A stretch of DNA of 64,000 nt from Corticium candelabrum (lineage: Eukaryota > Porifera > Homoscleromorpha > Homosclerophorida > Plakinidae): NCBI RefSeq assembly GCF_963422355.1, contig NC_085094.1, positions 1,421,201 to 1,485,200 on the forward strand, written 5' to 3'. The position numbers and the translations under genes were made by a program. The notes under the pieces are model-generated. The model did not search any database. It saw only the letters and a program-made list of their open reading frames with translations, and had not been told where the DNA came from. How positions within the stretch are numbered: position 1 is the stretch's first letter; each line of letters opens with the position of its first letter. This document shows positions 22,079 to 33,474 of this stretch, one piece after another.

Positions 22079-22830
22079 AAGTACCGGAAGCAAATCCTGC
22101 TTCAGAAGTACTTAGACCATCACGGCTGTCTAGAAAGAAGACATGACTCTACGAAGGATCCGAGTAGATCCTAGAAGGACTGTTTTCTGTAAGAGCTGCA
22201 GGTTGTGATGACCTGGAATAATGTCCAGCCACCGTGCAATACCTGCGTGCATTGTGCCCAAAGCTCCCAAGACCACCGGAACCACCAGTGTTCGACAATG
22301 CCACATGCGGCTTATCTCCACTCGCAAGTCGCTGTACTTCGCCAATTTCTCAGCATGTTTCTTGCCAATGTTGCCATCAGCAGGACAGCCGATAGCATTA
22401 GGAAGACAATTTTTTGTCTTCCTATTTCTGAGACAGATGTCTGGACGATTGGCTTTAATCTTCCTGGCAGTGGGGATGGTGGTATCCCACATCATAGTAA
22501 TGTCATCCGTCTCCACAAGCCTATCAGGATGATGCCGGTACCATCTGCTCTCCACTGGAACCGCAAAATGGCGACAAAAATCCCAGTCAATGATGGAGGC
22601 CACCTGATTGTTTCGATCAGTGTAGTCCGTCGGTGCCAAAGCACTACAGCCTGCCGCAATGTGGTCGACTGTTTCCAGGCCGACACTGCACATGCGGCAA
22701 GTAGGATTGACATCACGATGTAGAATCTTGCGCTCATAGTACCCAGTCCGAAGAGCTTGGTCTTGAGCAGCAACAACCAGTCCCTCAGTTGCAGCAGGAA
22801 GATTCGCTGCCTGTAGCCATCCTTAGGTCT
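22079..22830 (-). pseudogene. 5'-truncated non-LTR retrotransposon, zinc finger and restriction-like endonuclease end
   Basis: The C-terminal ~235 codons are open from ~22823 to the TAG at 22130-22132. Residues include WLQAANLPAATEGLVVAAQDQ, a CRMC...ETVDHIAAGC zinc motif, NRPDICLRN and a C-terminal VVPVVLGALGT...IPGHH. This order (CCHC then PD...) matches the C-terminus of R2/NeSL-type elements that carry a restriction-like endonuclease after the RT. The second acidic residue expected about 10-12 positions after PD appears replaced (LPNAIG where family members have L-I-D-I), so the nuclease is probably inactive (recognition from memory). RT and 5' end are missing at ~22830, typical of 5' truncation. 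The 3' UTR is split by the gypsy element and ends at 17479. Confidence 0.7.
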
Positions 22831-23050
22831 CTTTCATGTCCACACACACACCGAAACTCTCACTACACAGACACGTTAGCAGATTCGAAAAGTGTGTACT
22901 GGTTGGTTAGTGTAAGTTTCTGTTGCGCAGACGTTGATCGTCAAAACCGTCATAGAAAACGGCCGCCGATTGCTTTCGAAAACTTTTCCACTAGTAATAG
23001 ATATGAAAGTAAAGGCGTCGATACGGTTTCAATTGGATTGCCGTCTAACG

Positions 23051-23601
23051 TTAGTCCGTACGGCTAGCCCAACTGGAAGCGAGTAGACAAAACTCCTGAA
23101 ACAATCAAGGGTATAATCTTAAAATAGTATTATTAAGTTTAGTATTGTAGTGTATTTCCTAGATAATATGATAGCCGCTCGATCCCCTTTGTCTACTCAC
23201 CAGTAAAGTTGTCTTTGGCTTCTCTTCCGTAGGCTTGAGTGTCCATGCAGTCCGTTGTCTCCCTCCAGGAGCTAGGAAAAAGTTGAGCTGGAAGCCTTTT
23301 CCAGGAGGAGAAAGACCTAAGTCTAAGTCTTTCTTCTCCTGCATATGGGTGGAGAGACGAAAGGCTGGACACTTGTATGTATGATGATCTATTTTCAAAT
23401 ACTCACGCACAATGTTGTAAGCATGAAGTTTCCTTGAAGACGTACAAGACCAGTGGGGCTGTGTTTGTAGGTTGAGACACGTAAAGCTGATGAACGTGTG
23501 CGATGAAGGTTTCCATAAGTTTTGGCAGTTATTGACCTGTCATCGTCTCTCATATCTTCAACGGAATTCGTAAGTTGATGTGTGTGCTGGCATAGCAGCA
23601 T
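23051..23601 (-). CDS. Small three-exon gene, unknown function
   Basis: Join of 23407-23601, 23201-23338 and 23051-23095 gives 125 aa ending in TAA. All introns are phase 0 with consensus sites: donors GTGAGT (23401-23406 and 23195-23200), acceptors TATGCAG (ending 23339) and TTGTTTCAG (ending 23096). The start ATG at 23601 has an in-frame TGA directly before it. The protein has a basic/Ser/Thr-rich first exon (TYGNLHRTRSSALRVSTYKH...GLVRLQGNFML), a second exon with LGLSPPGKGFQLNFFLAPGG and TAWTLKPTEEKPKTT, and a 14-residue third exon. No signal peptide, TM segment or known domain is recognised. It lies between a retrotransposon fragment and Helitron debris but is itself unbroken, suggesting a host gene or a retained fragment of one. 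Confidence 0.55.
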
Positions 23602-23699
23602 TCAGTCGCCCACAGTAGTTGATAGATTCTTGTCACTCTTGTCAGCTTCTTGTTCCTATTGTACCAAGTAAGATGACCACAATTGATATTCTATAATTG

Positions 23700-24585
23700 T
23701 TGGAGACTCATTATGGAACTCACCTCCTCTATTCACCATACAATGTGCATGTATACATGTATATGGATTTACGTGCATGGTGCTGTCCACTCAATCTTGA
23801 ACCAGTGGTCTTAAGGATATCCACATAAAATGCAATATCTTTATCATTCCTCTATCTAATAGAGCAAAGTTGAGCAACAAATTGACTCAATGATGACAAA
23901 TGGGCTTAATTAATTACCTAAAGCGGAGTTTGATAATTTCTGTTGATTCACGTCCGGCAACAGCTGTAGATCCAGTACAGTACGTTCTCCTCGTTTAACT
24001 GCTGGCGTTCCTGCTGTTAAATTTGATTACTTTTTGTTGTAGTCACATTTATATAGTAGTCTTGTTGTAGTTGAGTACACATTACTTTGTGTTGTTGTTA
24101 TGGTCAGTTCATGAGGGCATGTCACCTTAGCAGGAGGAGATCTATTTTGCTACATTTCAATACGCTTTTATCGATAAACTTGTTTATGCGATTGCAAAAG
24201 AAGAAATCAGCAATGACCAGGTACTTTGACGCTGCAGAGCTACGGCTGGAAGAGCAATCTGGGTTGTCGAGGCAGTTAATTAAGACAAGCCAGCTTAGCC
24301 CACTGCGCATCGAAAGCACTGTAGGTGAAGAAAACTGTGGGAAGTCACAGAGTGTGCCATGGATGTAAGCCCGTCCTCTGCTTAAAACCAGTATGGCTGG
24401 TACTGTACCACGCAGGCCGTGGGCATTGGGCAACACGCTCGATTGCAACGTGATGGAGTGCAACAGAGCTCTGCTTTACAGTCAGCGATGTTCTTCAGTT
24501 CAGCCAGTGAGAGACGAGCATCTTGTGGATGCTAGTTTATAAAGATTCTGCCACTCTGCAGTGCACACCATTTCATCTGGGTTCA
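23700..24585 (-). pseudogene. Helitron Rep fragment (copy gamma)
   Basis: Minus-strand reading, frames broken, in order: QNLYKLASTRC/SLAEL block (equivalent of RWRALQSGRIFINQHPQDARLS, ~24570-24480), LPTVFFTYSAFDAQWAKLA (~24350-24280), ADFFFCNRINKF (~24215-24170), then the rolling-circle HUH region (HWFK...W, CATGTATACATGCAC, ~23830-23740). These are segments of the Helitron Rep domain, the endonuclease that nicks DNA for rolling-circle transposition. Multiple stops make it inactive. Confidence 0.6.
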
Positions 24586-24689
24586 GTGCAGAGTAGCTGT
24601 GTTATAGCGAGCATGTTTTTTGGGTGTAACTGAGGAGTGCTCGGCATGGGTGCAGATGATTTTGTCAGCAAAGCTTGTGATCTCTTCGT

Positions 24690-26560
24690 CCGATGAAAGC
24701 ACAATAATCATCTTCTGATGGCGACAATTAACTGCTCTACATTAGGTGCTCCGTGATTTATTCTTTCCGTTGCTTCAAGTCGATTGAGAAGAAGCGATTG
24801 ATTGGAGAAAACTGAACTGTGCTGCAGCATAGCTGTCTGCTCCTTCTAGAACTTGCTCCAGTTGTTTGAATGGCCGGTGCATCAAGAACTTCTGCTTGCT
24901 GTATTGCTCATAGTTTGGATGTACCGGCCACTTGGATCAAGTGATAAGAGAAGATGACACATGACCACGACTTCTTTCTTTTTGGTAAAAGGTCATCGCC
25001 GACTCTTCTCGAAAGTTTGTATTTTTGAACAAACTGCAATCGAATGAAGTTCTCAAAATGTGGAGTTGTGGATTGGGCACAATAGAGATCCACTTGTGAG
25101 TCTATGTTTGTCTTTGCCCAGCTTGTTCTCTACTTCATGAGATCCACCCAAGCTCAGAGTAATAAAGTCACGTTATGATCTAGACACGGCAACTTCAAAA
25201 GCAGGTGACATATTTCTTGTGTAGAACAGTGTCTCTGTCCAACACTATATCGATTAGAAGTTTCTGCATCACTTTCACGGGCGTGGCATCATCTTTAAGG
25301 CTCTTCATTATGTTACTGTACACTTCCCTTAATGCCTTTGAGCGGTGTTCACCTTCAGTTGCATACTTTGCTACAAACGCAATTATTACTCTCTGTTTTG
25401 ATACCACGTATTGCATGTCCACATTGGCTCTCTAAGCAGACAGCTGCACGGGATCGATTTTAGCTGCTGAAGAGACTGTCATTACGTGCAGTTAGTACCT
25501 GCAGCTCTCCATTCTCTGCAACAACATCAGTCGCTGGCTGCAGTTGTTTGAGGTAGCCAAATCAACAGTCCTGCTTGCCATTCTTCTTCTTGAGACAGTA
25601 AGCTGGTGAGCGTCACGTATGTCTTTGACAGGTAGCTATTAGGTCCAATTTAAGGTCTGCCACTTTTGAATAGACTTGGTTGCAACATCCATCAGTTGCA
25701 ATGCTTAGGTTTACGGTGCTGATTATTTTTGTCAACAAAGGCTTGTGATCTCTTCGCGGCCACTGAAATATCAGTAGAATCATCTTTATATGCCAGCAAT
25801 TTCTCTACATCAGGCGTATCCTTAATCTATGTAACGGGCATGTGCATGTGCATGTTCATGTGCATCGATTTGCACGGTACTGCTTCTCAGTCGTGAACCA
25901 GTGATCTCAAGGATGAAGGTTCTTCAACACCAGAAAATGGTTAGTATATATACGGAATATCTTCTCAAAGAGAGCTGAAAGACGTGGGCACAGTTTGATC
26001 GGAATCTTATTACAGACGCTCTAACATTGACTCCTTGCCAGTTTTCTACTCGGTCATCTTGCTGGCTGCAGTTGGCACAAATATGTCAATGACATGGGGT
26101 TCTCGCGTTTGTTCTTTTTGCTCATTAAATAGTGTTTCTTCAACTGCCAAGTGTCCAGTCAAGTTTCCTTCAGCAGGTAGTTGTCCTGGCAGCATGCATA
26201 CGTGGTCTGGCGTGATGTTCTGATAGTACTCGTGCTATTTCAGCCATAGTAGAGCATAAAGCACTACCTATCTCCTTATTCTGAAGTCACACCTTGCATG
26301 ATTTATCGTGAGAAAGGAAGCTAGGCTCTGACATGGACATCTATATCATGTGGAATTCTCAGAAAACTGATCGCTGGAGTAGTGATGTTTTGTGGCAAGT
26401 TGATTATGTTACTCCTGTAGCCGCAATTTTCATAGCAAAGTCATTTTTTGATAGATTAGGGACATCATTGCTGAGATCAGTCAACTCGATTCTCTGGAGG
26501 GTGGGCACATGCAGGTATCTACAAAATTAATGGTCTTTAGCTGTGTAGTGAATCAACTCT
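24690..26560 (-). pseudogene. Helitron Rep fragment (copy beta)
   Basis: Order on the minus strand: Helitron-like N-terminal region (~26540-26030, VTYSTCHKTS / LPAEGNLTGHLAVEETLFNEQ), the HUH-flank (~25930-25830, HWFTTEKQY), a TKIISTVN and DLIATCQRH block (~25740-25560), ANVDMQYVVSKQRVIIAFVAKYATE (25195-25430), and FENFIRLQFVQKYKLSR with KKEVVVM (~25060-24930). The middle between N-terminus and HUH is deleted. Frameshifted and stop-ridden. Confidence 0.6.
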
Positions 26561-26639
26561 AACCAGACAACTTAAATTTTGTTGATCGTTCGGTTGATTG
26601 GAGCATGCACTTGCTTTGCAGACTGAGCTACAGAGACTA

Positions 26640-28010
26640 TCTAGGTGGCTATCAGGTCAATTAAGTCCAATTTGAGGTCTGCCTTTTGAGTATATTTTGT
26701 TGCAAACACGGAGCTCAGGCTTTGCATTGAGGTGGAGCATCTTCAGCGTTGCTTCCATCAGTTGCATTACTTGGGTTCACGGAGCTGATTATTTGTCAAT
26801 AACAATTTGTGATCTTTTCACAGCAGAATTTTTCTCAGATTTTTAGAAAATGGGCCAAGAAATTTTGTATTTTAAGCAAACTCAAGAAGAACGTAATTCT
26901 CAAAATGTGGAGTCATGGATTGGGCACAATAGTGATCCACTTGGAGTCTAGGGTTACAGCTCGGTCTTTGTCCAGCTTTTTCTCTACTTCACGAGATCCA
27001 GCCAAGCTCAGAGTAAGAAAATCACGTTATGATCTATGGGCAACTGCAAAAGCAGCTAGGTGACACGTTCTTGTGTAGAATGGCGTCTCTGTCCAAAGCT
27101 GTCATTTGGAAGTTTCTGCATCACTTTCACGGACGTGGCCAAGGCTCTTCATTATGTTACTGTACACGTCTCTCAATGCCTTAGAGCAGGGTTTACATTT
27201 TGTTGCTCACTTGGCTACAAACTCAGTAACTCTTTGTTTGGATACCGCGTATTTCATGTCCACATTGGCTCTCCAAGCAGACAGCTGCACGGGATTGTAG
27301 CAGTAGAGGAGACTCTCATTACGTGCAGTCAGTATCTGCACTTCTCCGTTCAGGTAACAGTAACTGTCGTTGGCTGCAGTTCTTAGGGGTCACCAAATCG
27401 ACACTTCAGCTGACCATTCTCTCTTTGAGACAGTAAGTTGACGAGCATCACGTATGTCTTTGGCAGGTGGCCACCAGGTCAATTAAGTCCAATTTGAGGT
27501 CTTTGCATTGAGGTGGAGCATTTCAGCATTGCTTTCATCAGCTGCAATGCTCGAGGTCACGGTGCTGATTATTTTGTCAATAAAAGACTGAATCTTTTCG
27601 CAGCCGCTTAAATAAAATCATAACTGCAGGATAATCTGCACAAACCAACCATTTATCTATGTTAGGCGTATCCTTAAACCATGAAACGTGCATGGATACA
27701 TGCATGTGGACCTCCGTGGTGCTGCCACTCAATCTTGAACCAGTGGTCTTAAGGATATCCACATAGAATGTGATATCCTTATCATCCCTCTCCATCTAAT
27801 ACAGCAAAATTTGAGAGCCAAATTAATTCAATGATGACAAATAAATTTAATTAATTGCCTGACTCGGAGTGTGATGATGCCTGCTGATTCACATCCCGCA
27901 ACAGCATGTGTTATATATAATTCATTCATGTACGTTCTATGGCTTCGTTCAACTGCTGGCGTTCCTGCTGTTAGGCTGCTAAGTTTAATTAATGATTCTT
28001 TGTTGTATTC
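26640..28010 (-). pseudogene. Helitron Rep fragment (copy alpha, downstream part)
   Basis: Minus-strand blocks: the HUH region (WFKIEWQHHGGPH, ~27760-27690, with the second His of PHxH displaced) then WFKDTPNIDKW, SAWRANVDMKYAVSKQRVTEF (~27290-27190), and a block near 26990-26840 homologous to copy beta's FENF region. Contiguous before insertion of the 28-33 kb LTR element with 33005-33470, which carries the upstream Rep blocks. Confidence 0.6.
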
Positions 28011-28015
28011 AAGTC

Positions 28016-28115
28016 TGTGGTGAGGGAGGCGCATGCGTAGGATTACCTATATGTAGTGTGACTTGTAAATAGAGTTCAGTCTTGTGTTCGGCATTGGATG
28101 TCTCGGTGTTGACAG
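28016..28115 (+). repeat. 5' LTR of the 28-33 kb element
   Basis: 100-bp direct repeat paired with 32907-33004; starts TGTGG, ends GACAG next to the primer-binding stretch. Confidence 0.82.
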
Positions 28116-31100
28116 TGGTGAAAAGAGTGGTTGTGTTTCTTTGGTGTGTACATGTCGCTAAAAAGGACAAAGGTGCGACAAGCAGCGGCGTCCCTGATTT
28201 GGATGTCCACGGAGGGAGAGAGGTGAAACTAGCTCGGACATTTGGAGAAGACGTGACGCCAGCAAACTGGTTAGTGTTTAAAAGTCATTTTAAGTTAACC
28301 GAGAAGGTAAATCGTGCTAAATGCATAAGACGATGGGAAGACGTGGAGTACCAGGCCATGATGCTGCGGTTACAGCTGTCGGGTGAGCCGGAAGCTTGGT
28401 TGAATCAAGAAGAAATGGCAGGTGAGTCGTGGATGAAAGACGTGCCTGAGTTAATGTGCAGACTAGAAAAAAGGTATGAGACATGAGGAGGATTGGAGCA
28501 AGCAATTCGGAGGTTTGAGGAGAGTGAGCAGCAACGAGGAACAGCTTCGTTCGTTTATGGCTAGATTGAGACAGCTGGCTTGCTATGCATTTGCGAAAGA
28601 GGAAGCAACGACAGTTAGATCGAGGGTTCTATGGAAATTCATCTCAGGTATTCAGAGTGATTTTATCAGACAGGAAATATTTAGGCAGAAGTGGATGACA
28701 GATGATGGGAAGCCAAAGAGCTATAAAGATCTACTTAGCATAGCGGATAAAGCCATAGCAGTGATTAGAGCAATGAAGGCTTCGTCTCAGGAGACATTGG
28801 GTGGAGAGGTGACAGCCGACAAAGAGATAGACAACAGCAGCAGTGTGGGAGATGTGTTTGTGACAAATAGAATGTCAAACCAGTTGGGGTGCGTGGCCAT
28901 GCATTACCAAGCTGGTGGTAATCAGCGTCAGTTACGAGGAAGCATTGAGAGTAAGAGCAAGACAAGAAGAAAGGTGGAATGTTGGTATTGTCATCAATTT
29001 CATCCAGGTGGATATAAGAAATGTTGGAGGCGTACTAGAGAGTATCTAGATTGGGAAACTCGTCTACAGTACGGGTGGAGAGGCAGGCAGCCACCAAAGC
29101 CAGCGGTGGTATACAACCTTGGTATGTTGCAACATTCAACGAAGGAAGAGAAACAGAATCAGAGGACTGTATTGGGCAACAACGAAGGCCTATTGATAAG
29201 AATCCATATGTCTCTCTTATATGGTTTCAGAAGCACAGAGTGGTTGCTATGGTGGACACTGGAGCAGATTTTAGTTGGCTTTCGTAAGCTGCATTGGCCA
29301 AGATAGAAACAGCAGAAGCGGAGGGCTGTCGAGGAGGTGGAGGAGAAGTGATCAGAATAAAAGGTCAGTTAATTGGTTATGTCCGTTTGAATGGTACCTC
29401 TCACATTATGGTACAAAGGTTCCTGGTAGTGGAAGGATTGGTGGTCCCTATGACTTTGGGAATGGATTTCCTGAGTCGACTAGGAAAGGTCACATTTGAC
29501 TTTAATCGTTCAAAGTTACAGTTACATGAGATATGAAACGAAATTAATTTTTTACATGACTATGTAACATTGGGAGGAAAGTTGGCAATAGTAGATGCAA
29601 GGCTTTAAGAAAAGATTACTGTGCCAGGTATGAGCGAGGTATTTCTCACGTGTACAGCCCAAGGGTTACAATCTGGTCAAGAGTATTTGGTGGAACCATT
29701 GAGGAGTCAGGATGCGATGGTTAAACCAGCGCATGCAATTGTAGTGCCAAGAATATCAGATAATGTTTGGATTCGGGAGGCTAATACGAATACTATGCCA
29801 GAGACATCGCAGAAAGGCGAGTATATGGCAACATTGTATCCAGATGTGTGTGTATTTGACAGAGCAGACGAACAAAAGTCAGCAGGAATTTGAGGGATAC
29901 ACCATTGGAGCTAACTCATCAAACAAACAGAAGGTAGAACTGAAGATTTCTATTACAACAGTATAAGGAAGTTATGTGGACACCGGGACAGAAATTACCA
30001 GTAGTGAATATGGGTGTAGAGCATTCGATGAGACTGAAACCAGGGTCTCTACCAAAAGCGAGTAAACTGCGAATGTCGTGTCAAAAGAAAATGGAAGAAG
30101 TTGGGAAAGAAATAGAAGATCTCCTTCAACAAGAATTAATTGAAACGTTTAACAGCCCATGGGCAGCTCCGATTGTTTGTGCAAGAAGGAAGAATGGCCA
30201 ACTTCGTCTGGCGATTGATTATCGTGCTCTTAATGCACAATCGCTACCTACTACGTTGCACCCGATTCCACACATGGATGATCTGTTGGATAGACTGGGG
30301 AACGCACGAATATTTTAGACGATGAATTTGAAGTCTGGATACCATCAAATGCCACTTAGGAAGCAAGTCAGAGAAATGACCGCTTTTATAGTTCCTTGGG
30401 GACAATTCCAGTGGAAACGAGGATTTCCTTTTGGGCTTTCTGGAGCACCCTCTTCTTTCCAACAGATGATGGCAGTTATATTAGGGGAATGTCTGTTCAA
30501 AAAAGATCTTTGTTTTTTGATGATATTATTGTGTGGGGACGAGATTGGAGTGAACACATGAGTCGGTTACGCAGGGTGTTGATAAGAACGGAGTGGCCGG
30601 ATTAGTTTTGTCAGCCAGCAAGTGTATTTTTGGAGCACGACGAATTGAATATCTGGGCAATGTCATAGAGGAGGGTCAAGGCAGGGTAAGAAATGATCGA
30701 GTACAGCGATTGAGAAGTCTGAAACTACTCGAGACTATATTGGAACTTAGACGAGCGCTGGGCGCATTTTCCTATGTACAGAGATGGTTAACAGGGAGGT
30801 CGGAGATGGCCAAACCTTATGTGAGGCATTGGAGCGAGATGGGCGAAAAACATTGATATGGACAAGGGAAATGATTATATTATTTGAGCGAAGTGTAGCA
30901 AATGCGGTGGCACTAAGTATTCCGGACTTTAGTAAGAAATTTGTGTTGGTCACGGATGCGAGCGATCAAGGAGTATGGGCGATGTTAGCAGATCGGGAAC
31001 AAGCAGGAGCACAGCTGAAGCCCATTGCATCTTACCATCATGCATTGACAGAGGCAGAGAGACGCTATGGAACAACTGAAAAAAATTAATAGCAGTGGTT

Positions 31101-32863
31101 CTTGCTATTAAGAAATTCAGAGTGTATTTAGGAAAACCTTTCGATCTTATTACAGATCATAAAGCACTCCAATGGTTGTATTCACTAAATATGGGGGATA
31201 AAAACGGAAGGAGAGGCCGCTGGTTTGAATTTTTGCAGCAGTATGAGATCAATCCTATACACAAAGCTGGGAAGAGTGATACGATGGCAATGGCAGATTA
31301 TTTGTCACGAGCTGGAGCAGATGGTCACTTGGTGGCAACTCTGCAAGCTCAAATGAAGAATGGGCGGTTAGGATAGGAAAAAGGGCCAGTATTTGATTGG
31401 GAATTAATCGACAAAAACAAAAAGAAGAGAAAGAATTAGAGATAGTGAGGAGACTTTTGGAGAAAGGAAAGAATCAGAAAGAGAATATTCAGGAGAACAT
31501 TACCCATGACATATTGAGACATGCAATCAGAGATAGCCGACTAAGGATAGGCATGGATGGTGTGCTTCGATATGTAAACTATAAGAGACACTCGTCATCA
31601 AAGAAAGCTTTGGGTACAAAAGAGGAATGGTTGGTAGTACTACCAAAAGTCTTACGTCGCAGATTTCTTCTTGTCGTTAATAATATGCCAGCTTCTGGAC
31701 ATATTGGTCAAGAGAGGACATGGCAACGAGCAAGACAGAGTGTTTGGTGGCCGGATTTGAAGCAAGATGTGCAGAAGTATGTGAGAGGTTGTAATAAGTG
31801 TCAATTGCACAAGAGACCCAATCACCCCAAACGAGCACCATTGTTGAATACGGATATTCCAGCTCATCCACTGGATAAGGTACAGATTGATTTTTGCGGC
31901 CCTTTCCAGAAGTCTATATCAGAGGGATATCAATATGTGCTGGCTATGCAAGATGTGTTCGCTATGCAAGGTGTGTTTAGTAAGTTTTGTCTCCTCGTGC
32001 CTACAAAAGATTGTAAGGCAGAGACGGCAGTACAAGTAGTGATGGATCGTTGGGTGTGTCAATTTGGAGTACCAATGGTTATGCAGTTCGATCAAGGTCC
32101 AACCTTTACAGCGGAGTTATTCAAAGAAATGTGCAGGCAGCTTGGGGTGGCGCACAGAATCAGTTCCCCAAAATCACCCTCGTTCTCAAGGTCAAGTGGA
32201 GAGACAAAATCAGTTGCTGGACAATGTACGATGTGTAATACAGGACAAGTCAATTTCGTGGCCTAGAGCAGTGACAGCCATACAGCTAGCTCACAATACA
32301 GCGGTCAATGCAACGACTGGGTACTCACCCCATCAACTCCTGTAGAATCAAGAGCCAAGAAGACCAGAATCTCTACTAGTAAACAGATGGGCAGAGTCCG
32401 GACAACTAACAGATGTAAGGAACGCAGAAGAATTTTCCTCAAATGGCAGGAAATCGAGTACAAAAGAGTGTACAGCTGGTGAATGGGATTTACAGAAAAG
32501 TAAAGAAACGCATTGAATATCATCAGGAAAAGCGGAAACAGAGAGTAACAGAACCAGGGAAGCCGTTTGAATTATTAACGACATTATAATGAATTGGAAG
32601 CAGCACCAGAGGCAGCCCTGTCGTGGGAGCAGCATTCAGAACAGGAAGACGTTGTGTCAAGTACTAGTTTAGAAGATCAAGATTCGGATGAAAGTACAGC
32701 AATGGCGACAGACGATTGGGGGGAGAAATCAAGTGATCAAGTGGATAGGGAGGTGAGATCCTCAAGGAGGATGAGGAGACGACCAAGACATTTGAGCCCT
32801 GATCCTCAGCAGAAACGATATCGGGAAGTGGAGTATGAAAGCCAAGACATGGACGATGATTAA
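28116..32863 (+). pseudogene. gag-pol of the 28-33 kb LTR element, decayed
   Basis: Collinear blocks in shifting frames: gag (28127-28484 and 28480-29090, with C-x2-C...C as CWYCHQFHPGGYKKC), protease (MVDTGADFSWLS, ~29250-29285, stop follows), RT (29974-30318; TAG at 30316; 30322-30561; DDIIVWGRDW near 30520; 30593 on), RNase H (VTDASDQGVWAML ~30950; TDHKALQWLY ~31155), integrase zinc module (HIGQERTW...CNKCQLH, ~31700-31810) and core (IDFCGPF ~31885; FDQGPTF ~32090; QGQVERQNQ ~32190 in another frame), then an acidic Arg-rich C-terminus (32594-32863). At least six frame changes or stops prevent a full product. The order PR-RT-RH-IN identifies Ty3/gypsy. Confidence 0.85.
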
Positions 32864-32906
32864 TAAGTTGTGTGGGTAGTTAGAACAGCAATCGTTAGAA
32901 GGAGAG

Positions 32907-33004
32907 TGTGATGAGGGATGCTCATGCGTAGGATTACCTATATGTAGTGTGACTTGTAAATAGAGTTCAGTCTTGTGTTCGGCATTGGGTGTCTTGGTCT
33001 TCAG
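32907..33004 (+). repeat. 3' LTR of the 28-33 kb element
   Basis: 98-bp partner of the 28016-28115 repeat; followed directly by the AAGTC duplication. Confidence 0.82.
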
Positions 33005-33041
33005 AAGTCTATAGTGCAATTGTAGTTGAATACTACTTTGT

Positions 33042-33091
<50 letters not shown>

Positions 33092-33470
33092 AATGTTCAA
33101 TTTATGAGGACATGCAGTAGGAGACTTTGTTGCATATTTTGCTACATTCCAGTAATTGTGTCGATGAACTTGTGTTATGCGATTGTAATGAGAAATCAGC
33201 AATGTCCAGGTTCTTTGACACTGCAGAGTTGCGGCTGGAAGTGAAATCTGGGTTGTCGTGGCAAATAAGTCGAGGGTACTGTACCGAGCAGGCTGCTGGC
33301 ATAGCGCAACACGTGATTGTTAAGAAGCTCTCCTTTACAGCCAACCATGTCCTTCTGTTCATTCAGTGAGAAACGAGCATCTTGTGGATGCTGGTTGATA
33401 AAGATTCTGCCTCTATTCAGTGTCGTTGCAGCTTGAATGTAATTATTCAGAGCCAATTAGAAGAGCGTGA
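33005..33470 (-). pseudogene. Helitron Rep fragment (copy alpha, upstream part)
   Basis: Minus strand: GRIFINQHPQDARFSLNEQKDMVGCKGELLNNHVLRYA (33430-33310 region, listed here only as the QHPQDARF and DMVGCKGE motifs), then DNPDFTSSRNSAVSKNLDIADF (~33255-33190). Includes a (TTG)n run at 33043-33090. Joined to 28010 and below before the LTR element inserted. Confidence 0.62.
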
Positions 33471-33474
33471 GAAG

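Larger units (their letters stand above)
28016..33004 (+). mobile_element. Older Ty3/gypsy-type LTR element with ~100-bp LTRs
   Basis: Direct repeats 28016-28115 and 32907-33004 (TGTGRTGAGGGA...GTTCGGCATTGG...CAG) are flanked by the 5-bp duplication AAGTC (28011-28015 and 33005-33009). A TGG-starting stretch at 28116 (TGGTGAAAAGAGTGG) is the likely primer binding site. LTRs differ at about seven positions, so it is older than the 17-22 kb element. LTRs this short are unusual for the class. It sits inside Helitron copy alpha. Confidence 0.85.

Noticed and set aside
22205..22723. 172-codon plus-strand ORF
   Set aside because: Antisense shadow of the non-LTR coding region.
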